A stretch of 64,000 bases of DNA from Trichostrongylus colubriformis (GCA_963978905.1 OZ022261.1:6697992-6761991); one strand, 5' to 3'. Numbered from the stretch's first letter, positions 25,791 through 37,351 are shown. Numbers and translations: made by a program. The notes: a model not told the origin generated them from the letters alone.

Positions 25791-27943
25791 TGACGTCATC
25801 CGTGTATGGTGGTAGACAGAGTAGCAGGAATAGAGTCCCTCTCACAATAAGAAACCCTACTTAACACTCATTCACTTTAATTGAAACCATCCTTCGTAAT
25901 TGAGCTGCCAGGAATTTGAATATTAATCAAAGTGTGCTATCCCTGTCTGTTCTTGTTGATCGATCTGAATATGTATACCGTAAAGTGTATCCTCGAATCA
26001 GGTTTATTTGGAGCGCATGAAACACAGAAACTATGGCAACATAAAAGTGTGTATTTCATCAATATGATGGCACATTATCGAATCCGGGTCTCTTGTACAT
26101 GCGTTCGGCATTTGTGCCTTTCGGTGTTTCGATGGATCTGAAAAGTAGCGTTCATTGGGTGCTTTTGGAATGCAAGTATATGAGTTATTTGATGTCATCA
26201 CACCGAAGACCTTTCCACGTGGAGTTATGATAGAATTGATTCGCTGTCTGCTTGGTGAAAAACTTATAGCTAACCTTCAATTTTGCATATCTTGTCCTTG
26301 AGTAGTTCCCTTCTGTTAGAAATGAGCACTCGTTTCTGCCTTCCATTTTGCGATAAGGAGACTGTTTTTGTTTCTGTCAACACCTGCACCACCTCGATTG
26401 TAGGAAAGAGTTGTCCAGGGTTGGGTTTGTCGCCGCACAGGCCAAGTGCTCTCCTGGTTCCGCTGCGAATTGCACGCGCGCTAGGGGCGCTATCGCCGCT
26501 TCCTCACGTGGCGGTCTAGCTGGACAGTCCTGCACACCCCCTCCTCTAGCTCGGATTTGAGAGATGCGGAAACCAAAACGAAGGCAGTGTATGTGGGGAC
26601 GGTGTCTCCTTTCAAGAAACAAACTCCGTTCATACCAGCAGGAGGACACTGAATGCTATGGTCCTAAAGCCGAAATGTGGTTGGATGTCTTTTTTACCCT
26701 GCTCGTTTCGCACAATGAGGACCGATGGTTGACTCCTCTAATCACTGGTCATAATAAGTGGACCTAGTATGTCTACCCTTTCGGCAAATCTGAATGAGTC
26801 AATACGCAAAAGAGCCTCGAGAGGTCTCTATCAGCCAAACCCCTTGCAATGCTAAAGGGTGCTGCTGCTACGCCCCTACATCCTTCCACCAGTGGCAGGA
26901 CATCCCTAGCGAGCGCGGGATTGTATCTGTAAGGGAGGGTGTGATGAAGATTGAGATTTCGTTTGTTGTGGCTTTGACTAGATCTCATTATATCTCAATA
27001 GATGATTGGGTGCTCTTTTTATATTCAAAAAAAAATTTCAAATCCTCCTATATACGTGTTCACTATCATTTTCCTGGCCGGCTTCAAGCCACTGAAAAAG
27101 GAATGGCTCAACTGTTAATTAGCAGGCTTTCTAAAAACTCACTTATAGCTCGGCATCTGAGTTTGACTGAGTTCACCAATCGAGTGATGAGACACCGAGC
27201 CTCTAAGTGGTGCTGGTAGCACTACCTCCTCCATCGGATCGGCAACGAACGGCCTGAATCATTTTCTCACTTCATTCATATTTTCATAGGGGTAACTAAC
27301 GAAAGGGCACATGTTAAAACTTTTTCTTTGGATGCGCGACGGGACAGTCGAATAGAGTCACAGGGCCACCGCTCCACGCAAATTGCGTCACAGCGCGCGA
27401 GCAGTGCTGTGTTGGTTCTGCCGTTAATTTGTCGCACGCTGAGAAGCGCAGCCGCGACCCGCGTGCGTGTCCTGACCCGAGTCGAGTGTCCTGTCGCACA
27501 CCCTATCTCTTTGCACTGAATGCACTATGAATGCACTAGTCGCATTGAATATATAGGCGTATTCTTGTCATCCATTGCCGGTTTCTTACTGGTTACTCCT
27601 CTCCTCACCCAATCACAGGCACGACACCCATCGCGCGATCACACTTATTTCAACTAGTATTTTCTAGAGGTGGTAGGATCAATGTTTGATGAATATTTCA
27701 CGAGCTTTTTTCCAAAGCCGTCACTGTCAGTCCGAGTCGTTCATTTAAAAATTTATCGCAAATTTTTCGTTTACAAAAATTGAGCAGTATGTCGCACATG
27801 AGACTTGACACAAAAGCGAATTACCTAGAAAAGCCCGATCGCTTCTCGTTTCGGCTCATACAGAAATATCAATAATTTAAAGAGGGATTATAGAAAAGAT
27901 CACCTGGAAACAACCTTATACTCTGATCAATTTATGAAAAAAC
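25791..27943. other. Region without a recognisable gene
   Basis: Open frames on both strands near 26380-26650 and 26790-27220 lack family features. The part at 27310-27510 is GC-rich, with several GCGCG and CGCAC blocks like other repeat-derived patches in the window. Nothing could be assigned. Confidence 0.4.
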
Positions 27944-28229
27944 CTATTCGACTGGATTGTAACTGGCAATTTGTTCGGTTTGGGACCTGTAGAAGGCATG
28001 CTGAGCTCGTTGTGGATTGAGTGGTGGAGCCTCGCTCATGTCGAACGTCAAAGCGCGACTGATCTCATCTTCATTCCTTTGCACGATGTGCCCTTCTTTA
28101 GGTTGTGGAAGTGATTCCTCTTGCATCGGGGATGGAATGAATTTCTCTAAAACCAAAAGTTGGAAGTTCTCGTCGATTACATAAGTATCTCTTGTATAGT
28201 CTCGAACCCATCTCAAACGAACTCGAACT
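27944..28229 (-). CDS. Possible terminal exon of an unknown gene
   Basis: An acceptor (tttcacatatttcgtag on the minus strand) precedes an open frame of 94 codons ending in TAG. The residues are varied and protein-like, without repeats: RWVRDYTRDTYVIDENFQLL at the start, then an acidic/Gln stretch, and a C-terminus ending SYNPVE. I do not recognise the family. No upstream exon that joins in phase could be defended in 28300-34000. It could be the end of a gene whose other exons lie in the repeat-rich stretch, or part of an old mobile element. Confidence 0.35.
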
Positions 28230-29695
28230 CTACGAAATATGTGAAAAAGTGGTCAGCATCAGGCGCGAATTTCTCAATTATTATTCGGCGTTTGGGAGGA
28301 ATTTCAAGGGAAATCTATCAATAATTACGCGCAACGAAGACTGCGCATGCTTGTCGGAAATGGCGGAGAAAATTAGAAGTCATCAAAATGGGCGCTCTAC
28401 TTCTATCCGCAACGATAGTCCTGGGGTATGTATATTCAAGAAAAAATTTCGCAATGCGGCGTGTGGCGTGTGGTTTTGTGACATGTGGAGTATGGCGTGT
28501 ATTTTAGTCATAGGGCATGGTAATCGTCTCGGGACCTAACGAAGTAAGTCGTCCCTTACACACACCATTCACGTAGCACTCCGCATTTTGAAATTCCGTT
28601 CTAGCGACACACACCCATAGCCTCACATCAAAGGAACAGTTCCAGTGCAAGATGGACTCATACAGTCTCGAGGAGCGCATTTCAGCAAGAAATACGAGCT
28701 ATTGTTATTGTTCAAGAGCGTAGGACAAGGCTTTTGCATTGGGTGGAGTGCTGAAGCTTGCGGCGTCCACGTCCCTTGGCCTAGGCAACAAGGCACTTTT
28801 CGCGCACTGTGGTGCATTTTGCGTTGTACGGCGGCACTATTCGAGTGTCCTGGCCTAGCCCTCGTTGAAACACTTCCTTTGCAATAAATAAGCACTTGTC
28901 AAACCATGGCCATCAATCCGAAACCTCCCAGTTTTGTACCATATCATTAATTATTATTACCAGACCCGATTCTGGCCCCAACGTCCCTACCACAATGCAC
29001 TCTTGGAAAATTCCGCACACCTCTAGCGGAGCGTCAAGATGGAGATGGAGTAGTAAAGACCGGCTGTCGATAATCTAATCGAATCAGATTTCTTCTTACG
29101 AAAGAAAGATTTCCTAACCCGGGGTCGGTTGAATGGTCCCAGGGTAGGGTCAGCACTACGAAGAAGAGATTCGATCCAGTGTAAGCCACCTTCTCCGCGG
29201 TTGTCTCGACGTACACCCTCTATGGCTCCCTATCGATAGTCATGTTCAGTGAGTCAATACCAATTTCCTGTCATGAATTTCTCGTCTAATTATTGATCTT
29301 ATACCAGTGTTGTCTCCTAGAGTAAAGGAAAGCGCTGACTAGCACTCCGACTGAGCTCTCAAATCACTTTGTAAGCCAAATCTAGTCGCTAGAATGGGCA
29401 ATTTGGATGATCACAGGCGTGATCGCTGTAATAAAAGGTTGGCATTTAAAGAGACATGTGAGGCCAACCCGCTTCGAAGTTCGCGCCTTAGGCTTCTCGT
29501 GACGGTCGTCCCATGGCAGACCTGGTGGATGGGTAAGACATAATCGCGGCTTTCTAGGTCGGTACAGTGATGCAGCGAACGCCAAAACACTTCCAGATGA
29601 TATCCAATAGTGGAAGGATTTCATACCACTGTTTTTGGCTATTTCACTCCATTATTTTCACCTCCACTATTTTTCGTATCCACTGATCTTCCACA
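28230..29695. other. Region without a confirmed gene
   Basis: A small inverted repeat (caatgcgg...ccgcattttgaaattc) spans about 28445-28605. On the minus strand 29029-29250 is open in one frame (including GGLHWIESLLRSADPTLGPF) after a possible acceptor, but no partner exon or family was found. Confidence 0.35.
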
Positions 29696-30433
29696 TTATC
29701 CCTCCACCAGTCGGGTTGGCCGGCTGACGCCGGCCAACCCTCCTGGACTCGGATTGGCCGGCTTCGCCGGCCAATCCTCGTAGGGGCGGCTTCGCCGCCC
29801 CGGCAGGGTGGCTTTGGGGCTTTCTGTTTTGTAGCGAGGAGCGACTCTCGGCTCACCGCTGGCGCGGCGAGCCGACTTTCGCATGCGCGCTTCGCGCGCA
29901 TTGCAGCAGGGATAGGCCCTGTGTATAGGGAGCGCACATAGCAGCAGGGAACGGATAATATGCGGCTTGTACATATTGTGAGCAAACCTCCAACGATCAT
30001 CGGCTTCGGTTGAGATTAAGAGACACCACACCCATCTGTAACCTCTTCCCCACTGAAGGCAAAACCCCTTAAAAGAAAGGCAGGATTCGATCCGAACACA
30101 AAAATAGAATTGAAGCACTTGGTAGTACCAAAGTAAGGAAGATGGATCGAAACGGTCAAAAAATCCAAGAAAGATGACCCCCTTCCCATCGTTGATCCAA
30201 GTGTGAAGGCACAATCGCAAAGGTGCGGCCACGCTAAAAAAAGCGGCAGCAGTTGGAGGTGTCTCATCGTGAGCGCTGAGGCGCTCCGTAGTGGTTGACT
30301 TTTGAGGATTAAAAGTTTGGAGAGGACGTGCATGTATCAGTTCTATAAGAAACATTGACCTTAACTGATTGCCGAGAGATACATCTGATAATAACACACC
30401 ACACCCTAATGGTAACCGAGAACAAACAGTCAC
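29696..30433 (-). other. Longest single open frame of the window (245 codons), function unknown
   Basis: The frame starts with ATG at 30433 and runs leftward through the GC-hairpin cluster. The N-terminal half has hydrophobic and aromatic patches, the C-terminal 60 residues are Arg/Pro/Ala-rich because they translate the hairpins. No domain, signal peptide or acceptor-donor pair supports it. A chance frame favoured by high GC content is the simplest reading; remnant or foreign coding sequence is possible. Confidence 0.2.
29713..29900. repeat. Cluster of five GC-rich hairpins
   Basis: Five inverted repeats lie head to tail. 29713-29740 has a 12-bp perfect stem and TGAC loop. 29751-29777 has a 12-bp perfect stem and TTC loop. 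29783-29801 has an 8-bp perfect stem and TTC loop. 29848-29875 has a 12-bp stem with one mismatch. 29884-29900 has a 7-bp perfect stem and TTC loop. The first two share the core TTGGCCGGC. This block is much more GC-rich than its surroundings. The minus strand is open for 245 codons across it (29696-30433), but the translation over the hairpins is compositionally biased and not a recognised protein. Confidence 0.85.
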
Positions 30434-30464
30434 TTTGTGAGTGTGGTACCATTATTGCAATTAT

Positions 30465-32600
30465 GGCCGGGCTAGGCTTAGAACTTATGTACTCTATACA
30501 CAGGGAGTTGACGTGTACAGAGTACATAAGTTTAATGGGTTGACTCCTACCCAATCCTAACCTGCCCGACCTCCACACACCCGTACCTAATTTGCTTCTT
30601 GTGTGCTCCCTACATTTTGGTCTGTCCCTATACAGTTCTTACTCGCACGACCTGAGCAGTCCCATTCCTGACCTTCCCAATTTTTGCAACCCAAGCGAGG
30701 GTTTATAAATTTGAAAACCCATCGGTTTTGGTGCAGGCCCCGCCCATAGTGGGCGGAGCTAAGCTTAAAACTTATATGCTCCGTACACATGACCCCTACC
30801 CAATCCTAACCTGCGCGACCTCCACAGGCCCGTGCCTTATTTGCTTATTGCACCCTTCACTTTGGTCAGTCTCTCCCCAGTCCTTACATGCGCGACTTCA
30901 ACAGACCCTTTCCTAACTTGCCCGATTCAGCACTTGAGCGAAGACCTGAATTCGTTTATTCATCGATTTCGGGCGAGCCCAACCAATGATGGGCGGAGGT
31001 AGGCTTAGAACTTATGTGCTCCGTACACTTATGTTTTCCTCTACGCTATCCTAACTTGCCCTACCTCTACAGGCCCGTTCCTAATTTGCTTCTTGTGTGC
31101 TCCCTACATTTTGGTCTGTCCCTATCCAGTCCTTACTCGCACGACTTCAACAACCCTTTCCTAACTTGCCCGATTTTCCGCACTTAAGCGAGGACCTAAA
31201 TTCGTTTATTCATCGATTTCGGCGCAAGCCCCTCCCATGGTGGGCGGAGTTAGGCTTAGACCTTATGTGGTCCGTACACTTGGTCCCTACCCAATACTAA
31301 CCTGCCCGACCTCCACAGCCCGTGCCTAATTTGCATTCCCTGTGTTCTGTGTTCCCTTTACTTTGGTCAGTCCCTTCCCAGTCCTTACATGCGCGACTTC
31401 AACAGACCCTTTCCTAACTTGCCCGATTTTCAGCACTTGAGCGAAGACCTGAATTCGTTTATTCATCGATTTCGGGCGAGCCCAGCCCATGATGGGCGGA
31501 GGTAGGCTTAGAATTTATGTGCTCCGTACACTTATGTTTTCCTCTACGCTATCCTAACTTGCCCTACCTCTACAGGCCCGTTCCTAATTTGCTTCTTGTG
31601 TGCTCCCTACATTTTGGTCTGTCCCTATCCAGTCCTTACTCGCACGACTTCAACACCCTTTCCTAACTTGCCCGATTTTCCGCACTTAAGCGAGGACCTA
31701 AATTCGTTTATTCATCGATTTCGGCGCAAGCCCCTCCCATGGTGGGCGGAGTTAGGCTTAGAACTTATGTGGTCCGTACAGTTGGTCCCTACCCAATACT
31801 AACCTGCCCGACCTCCACAGCCCGTGCCTAATTTGCGTTCCCTGTGTTCTGTGTTCCCTTTACTTTGGTCAGTCCCTTCCCAGTCCTTACATGCGCGACT
31901 TCAACAGACTCTTTCCAAACTTGCCCGATTTCCAACACCTGAGCGAGGACCTAAATTCGTTTATTCATCGATTTCGGCGCAAGACCTGCCCATGGTGGGC
32001 GGAGCTAGGCATAGTTCTTATATGCTCTGTACGCTTAGGTCAGCCCCTCCCCACTCCTAACTCGCGCGACCCTCCAGGATACAGTTGAGATGAGGTCCGA
32101 CCAAGTCTTAACTTGCACGATCCCTACAGGCCCACACTTGATTTTTTTTCAACCATTTCTGCGCAAGCTCCGCTCACGGTGGGCGGAGCTAGGCTTAGTC
32201 CTTAATGAGCTCCGCACACTTTGTCAACCCCTACCCATCCCCAACTTGCCCGACCTCTCCACGTTGCAATTGAGTTGAAAGTAGATATGTGACAAAAAAC
32301 GGACACATGCTTACACACACACACAAACACACCAAACTTCTGGTTTTAGCTTACCTCTCATGTGCTCCGTACATTTTGGCTTACCCCAACCCATCCCTAA
32401 CTTGCCCGACCTCTACAGGTCCATTCCTAGCCTGCCTGATTTTTGGAACCTAAGCGTGGACTTAAATTTGAACACCGGCAGTTTCCGCGCAAGCCTCGCT
32501 CACAGTGGGCGGAGCTAGGCTTAATTCTTATGTGCTCTGTGCGCTTAGGTCAGCATCTACCCTATTCTAACATGCCCGACCTTTCCAGACAGCAGTTCAG
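30465..32600 (+). repeat. Tandem array with 250-bp unit and 502-bp higher-order unit
   Basis: Equivalent points (the aggacctaaattcg / aagacctgaattcg core) fall at 30698, 30941, 31191, 31444, 31693 and 31946: steps of 243, 250, 253, 249 and 253 bases. Units 30941 and 31444, and units 31191 and 31693, are nearly identical pairs, so the middle of the array is a two-unit repeat of 502-503 bases. Outer units are more diverged and partly deleted (32140-32280, 32400-32600). Each unit carries TGGGCGGAG. Similar peptides appear in translation, but the unit length is not a multiple of three, so a repeat protein is ruled out. Confidence 0.9.
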
Positions 32601-32744
32601 TTTAGACATCATAACAATGGGATAGGGGTGTATGTGGTGCAGACAGGTTGTAAATGGTTGACGCTGGACTGTGGGAGTGACATGGGTACTCTCGGTGTAT
32701 CCCTAGGTGTAATTTCCTTACCGGCCCATCACAACACAGCTGCG

Positions 32745-33175
32745 TCGCCATTCGCCTTTCGAGGCTCCTTATCAGCCCTTCAGTTGCTATCACATCCGTT
32801 CCCTCACCATTGATATCCCCTTACCACCCCTACATTACCTTATAAATTCAGGATCCCAGCTTTGCTGCGACGCGAGATATGAATTTCCCGCCATTCGCCT
32901 TTCGAGGCTCCTTATCAGCCCTTATCAGTTGCTATCACTTCCGTTCATTCACCATTAATGTCCCCTTACCACCCCTACATTACCTTAAAAATTCAGGATC
33001 CCAGCTTTGCTGCGACGCGAGATATGAATTTCCCGCCATTTGCCTTTCGAGGCTCCTTATCAGCCCTAATCAGTTGCTATCACTTCCGTTCCTTCCCCAT
33101 TGATGCCCCTTACCACCCCCTATATCACCTTAAAAATTCAGGGTCCCAGCTTTGCTGCAACGCGAGATAGAAATT
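32745..33175 (+). repeat. Tandem array with a 144-bp unit
   Basis: The core GAGGCTCCTTATCAG recurs at about 32761, 32904 and 33049, giving steps of 143 and 145 bases, with the end of a fourth unit up to 33175. Units also share CCCAGCTTTGCTGC and GAGATATGAATTTCCCGCC. One diverged unit lies in FATP intron 13. Confidence 0.9.
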
Positions 33176-33186
33176 ATGCGGTGAGC

Positions 33187-33208
33187 GGACAGACAGACAG
33201 ACACACAC

Positions 33209-33243
<35 letters not shown>

Positions 33244-33262
33244 AACACACCAAACTTCTGCT
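33187..33262 (+). repeat. (ACAG)n / (AC)n microsatellite with shared tail
   Basis: Runs of acag and ac units end in ACAAACACACCAAACTTCTG at 33241-33260. The same 20 bases occur at 32323-32342, inside the 250-bp array, again after an ac-rich run. The tail therefore belongs to both arrays. Confidence 0.9.
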
Positions 33263-33589
33263 TTATATATAGAGTATGATGTGCAGCAAACAAGATTTTG
33301 CATGATGTTGAATAGGTGGCGCTCCCAAAAATAGTTGACCACAAGTAGTCTACAACCGTAAAGTCGACAAAAAGCGACAGGGATGCACTTTTGGGTCATT
33401 GTGCCATCACAAAACAGTCTATGGTCTCTGCTGTCCAGTACCTTCCTCTTAGGATTCGAGTTCATTTGAGATTTAGCGTAGTTAGGGTACCATGACATGT
33501 TAAAATTTGTTGCTCAAGGTACACCTGGCGATAATCAGGTTAGTCGAATTACCTTCTTAACGCAGTAGATCCTTGAGTAACTATATCTG

Positions 33590-33765
33590 TTGCATCTTTA
33601 TTGCGCCACTACGGTGCGCCTCCACGGAACTACGCCGCTCGAAAGACCAGTGCTAGCCACGCCCACTTTGGCTCTTTATTGGTCAGTTGAGCTGAAAGGG
33701 CGTGGCTAGCTCGGGTTCGAACGGGTGTAGCGCCGTAATGGCGCGCCGTGAGTGCAACCTTGATA
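33590..33765. mobile_element. Imperfect palindromic element (MITE candidate)
   Basis: GCTAGCCACGCCC at about 33653 is mirrored by GGGCGTGGCTAGC at about 33698. Flanking these, ACTACGGTGCGCC / GGCGCGCC and TACGCCGCTCGAA / TTCGAACGGGTGTAGCG are partial mirror pairs. No coding frame; target duplication not found. Confidence 0.55.
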
Positions 33766-34368
33766 GCCGCTTACTGTTTCAGGGAGATAAGTCGACGAAT
33801 CTGAGCAGCAGAGCCGGGGGAAATTTTTCGTTATCAGTTTATTAGTTCGAGGTGTATTATTGGTTATACCAGAGCAGAAACGATAGTAAAAGGCACAGCA
33901 CATCATGATCACTGCTAATTATTCCTTTAAAATTGATGGTACGGAAGCTGGTTTTTTCATACGGAGAAACTTCATTCAAATTAATTCACTTCGATCACAC
34001 TATGAATACTGATTTTTATATTGTACACCTATAATACAGTAAAAAGCACCGGGTGAGAGATGGAGACAGGCAGAGAATGGGAAAATAGTAGGAGACGGAT
34101 GTTAACAACCATATAAGTGAAACATTAAAAGAAGTGTTAAATTCAGTATTAAGGATGATGCTTGGAAAAAAGTAAGAACGCTCTAGTAAAGGATGCACAG
34201 AATTACGTGAAATATCATTTTAAATTTTGAGGTTTTGGGGAAAGTTGACAGAGAATTTTTCGGGGGCCTTAGCCCACCTTTTCAAACAAAGCAACGGTCC
34301 CCTGATGAACTACTGGCGTCCAAAAGATGTCACGTAATTTTGTGCTGATTTTAGAAGACGAAAAATTA
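33766..34368. other. 3' flank of the minus-strand membrane protein gene
   Basis: Downstream of the stop codon on the minus strand. The sequence is AT-rich and would hold the 3' UTR; no poly-A signal was fixed with confidence. Confidence 0.4.
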
Positions 34369-35915
34369 TTACAACATTTCTCGAGAATCTGTTGAAGCAG
34401 GTCTCTCATAAGTGATTTCCTGTTTGAAGCTTTCCTCGACGGTCTCATGCACGCCATGGCGTACCATGGATCCGTTGCCATCGCTTGACACAGTGACGCG
34501 TGAACCACCGATGTCACGCGTGCGGTCGTTATGCGGCCGCGCAAAATCGCGACGAGTGTCACGGATCGCGATCTCTCGCGTGGCACCATTCCCGCCACCA
34601 CCACCGCGGTCAATGTTGAGACCTGCGCCACCAGCACCGGTGCCATAGCTACTGTCACCATGGTACATGCTGTTGCCATAGCCATCCCTACGTGGGGCAT
34701 ACCCTCGATGGCTGTCACTATGACTGTATGAGCGGCTACCGTAACCACCATAAAGATGGTCAGGAGTACTGTAGGTTTCCTGTTCGTGTGCGAGTAGTCC
34801 TCGATCGTCAGATTCGCGTCCACTACCGCCACCACCATAGCGTTGTGACTGCAATGCCGTGTAGCCCTTCGTCATTCGTTGCGACGAAGTATCGTTCACA
34901 AATCCCGCTGCAAATTCGTGAACAAACCACATGCACAAACATTCCACACATAACGTGCGATCAATAATGGAATTTAGTTAGACGATCAGTTATTGATCTG
35001 TTATGCAAAAGAAGTGGTGAAGGGGTAAAAGTAGCATTCAAAAGCGTACCTTTCTTTGGTTTCGGTTTCCTTCGTTTTGCTAATAGCCATGCGAGAGTGC
35101 CAAGAATCGCTAGTAGTAATACTGCGGCAAGAATAATAAAGATAATCATCAACCTGAATTACTCGACTAATAACAATAAGGAATTTCATGCGTTCTAGAC
35201 AGTGATGCATAATGTGGTCAATTTGTCATGCGCACGGTAGCGGTGTGCAAAGCGCCTTTCGCCAATCGATAAAGCACCGCAACGCGGCTGCACGCGGTGC
35301 AAAATGCTAATGCTAGATTTCTTGAATTTCATTCGCTGATTCTTATGAGCATTAGGAATACACTAACAGAAATCATAATAAAAAAGAATGATAGCAGTAC
35401 AAGTGAGTTATCTCACCATAAAGGAATTGTGGTATCTTCAGGTATACAGCAAGTGCGACCGCAGCATTCCAAGGCATCGTCGCACCTAAATCAATTTGTT
35501 GATCCATTAATAACGATTGTGCGTGCACCATTTAGTTCAGCGCATACTTGTTTACTGCTCAGAGATCAGTAAACTAGAAAATCGTCTGAGGAAGCTGACT
35601 GAGGAATAACGAATCAGATAAAGCCATTATGACCCTTCTAGAATAGGGTCAGATAAGATAGTGCGAGCTAAGTCTTGCCTGAGTTTATGAGTAATTAACG
35701 AGTTAGAAAGAATAAGGCGGTGGAATATAAGTATTCTTGTAAACCAAGCAGTAAATATGCGAAACAATAGGTAAGCTGTGCACGGACATACCGAAATTCA
35801 TATCGCTCATTCTTTCCGACAACGTCTCCTTCTTCGAAGATGCATTGACGAAAGGACTTGGTATAACCTTCGTAAATTATACCTTTACTTTTTTCCTGTA
35901 AAGCTATTTCCATAC
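34369..35915 (-). CDS. C-terminal exons of a single-pass membrane protein with a Gly/Ser/Arg-rich cytoplasmic tail (5' end not resolved)
   Basis: Three minus-strand exons join in phase: 35915-35792, 35153-35050 and 34907-34369. Acceptors are tttttcag, aattcag and aatttgcag; donors are gtatgt and gtacgc. They encode about 254 residues. First come some 40 extracellular residues (with FRQCIFEEGDVVGKNERYEF), then one membrane helix of about 24 residues, the stop-transfer KRRKPKPKK, and a tail of about 180 residues. The tail is rich in Gly, Ser, Arg, Tyr and His, with Gly runs of four and five, and ends in ASTDSREML. No kinase or phosphatase domain is present. The layout recalls the nematode matrix receptors MUP-4 and MUA-3, which have a juxtamembrane SEA/EGF region and a filaggrin-like tail; this is a suggestion only. 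Upstream exons should lie beyond 35915 but were not identified. Confidence 0.8.
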
Positions 35916-37351
35916 CTGAAAAATTTACTGAAGGTAGGGTTTAATATGCGACAACGGCAAACAGACAAACGCGGCAATGGTTTGGATAGAAGCGAATTGA
36001 AGGAGGAAACGGATGAATGTAATCATTAGAGGTTTTGGGAATAGTGTACTACATATACTGTTAAAGGAGCCGAGCACTGGACTGAACTTGCCATTTTCAA
36101 ATGCGGTATTTGACATCAATCAATGTTTGTCGCGCAGTGTAAACGTGTGGGTGCACAGGGCGTGGCAGGATACCAAACGACGACACATTTTCAATTGGAA
36201 AACGGAGGGAGGGCGGTGGCGACGGTGTTGGCAAACCCGTTCCATGGGTGCGGTCAACATTTCGAATCGCTCTTAGACAGCCAATCAATTATTCCCCCTG
36301 CCAAAAGACATGGCGACAGCAAGGCGTGGAGGTAGTTCGAGGGCGATCGGCAAGGCTGAGCTCAGCCCCCGTTGTAGACGGATTCATCTCGCGGCACCTT
36401 TATAGGAAAAATGTACGACAACGATAGTGGATCCATAAAAACAATAATAATGAAAATTAATCCAAAAATTGATAAACAAGGCGCAAAAAACGGGAAAATG
36501 AGAGTGACACGCAGCTTTAGAATCAATCCTAATCGATCCTCCTTCCATTTCAATGCATATATAATTAGAAATTCGACTATATATCTTGATAACTATCGTA
36601 AATATATGCGTAAATATATAATGTAGGTACAAAAAATAAGTACGTATTCTAGGAAGTAAATAAATAAAAATAAGAAGGAAGTTTCCGATGTTAATCAGTT
36701 TTTCGGACTGCGCCTTGTTCCTTTCTATGCATAAATGAAATATATAGTGCAAAAAATCAATTGTACGTATTATATACTATTTATGTTACGCTTCAAATAT
36801 GTACGTATTACAAAACTATTTCCTGAAATTTCGATATGAATGTAGCTATGGTAGTTAAATTTAAACTGGCTACCCATGGGAACTTGCCACACTAAAAAAT
36901 TACCGTTCTAAACGTTGGACATATTTGAAGCCTTCATTGTCCACGAATAACGATGAAAACACTATGGAAACGAATTCAGAAGTATTTTTCGTGAAGATGT
37001 TGAGGAGTGGCATGAGTGATGTTTGGTTGGGGGAGGGGATGCAAAAGGAAATCACCTCCTTAGGCTTGCATCATTGCAGTTTGCTGGGTTTGCCATGCGC
37101 AGCGAGGGCGTGCCAACTAAAATAGGGGTCAGATATTTCCGAATCGTTTTTTTAGATTTTAGGGGAAGAGGAAAGCCTCCGTTCACTGCCTTCACCGTAC
37201 CCAAAGTAAGGGGACATCTGCCATCCTTGTCAAGTTCGAGAATCTACGATATTTCCCGTCTGAAGCATCTGTACAATCTCTAAGTTGAGGCATGCTCAGA
37301 CAGCTTTCAGAAATCTACTCTTATTACGGATTACCCGTGCACCAATCGACC
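35916..37351 (-). other. Probable upstream intron of the membrane protein gene
   Basis: AT-rich sequence with no exon that ends in the phase required by the exon at 35915. The open frame at 36097-36288 (-) is protein-like but lacks a usable donor in the right phase. Confidence 0.35.

Noticed and set aside
26377..26649. 90-codon minus frame in a GC-rich patch
   Set aside because: Composition follows the local GC content; no domain, no splice support and an equally open frame on the other strand.
31097..31802. Two 67-68-residue open frames with the shared peptide FPNLPDFPHLSEDLNSF, suggesting a repeat protein
   Set aside because: They are translations of successive satellite units. Unit lengths (about 250 and 502) are not multiples of three, so no continuous frame can cross units.
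33187..33245. CRISPR-like direct repeats
   Set aside because: It is a simple (ACAG)n/(AC)n microsatellite without spacers, in a eukaryotic context.
34269..34838. 189-codon minus frame overlapping the last exon of the membrane protein gene
   Set aside because: It is a shadow frame of the Gly/Ser-rich tail; only the tail frame joins the membrane exon in phase at both splice sites.
36097..36288. Minus frame considered as the exon before 35915 of the membrane protein gene
   Set aside because: No donor in the required phase; the frame ends at TGA without a usable GT site.
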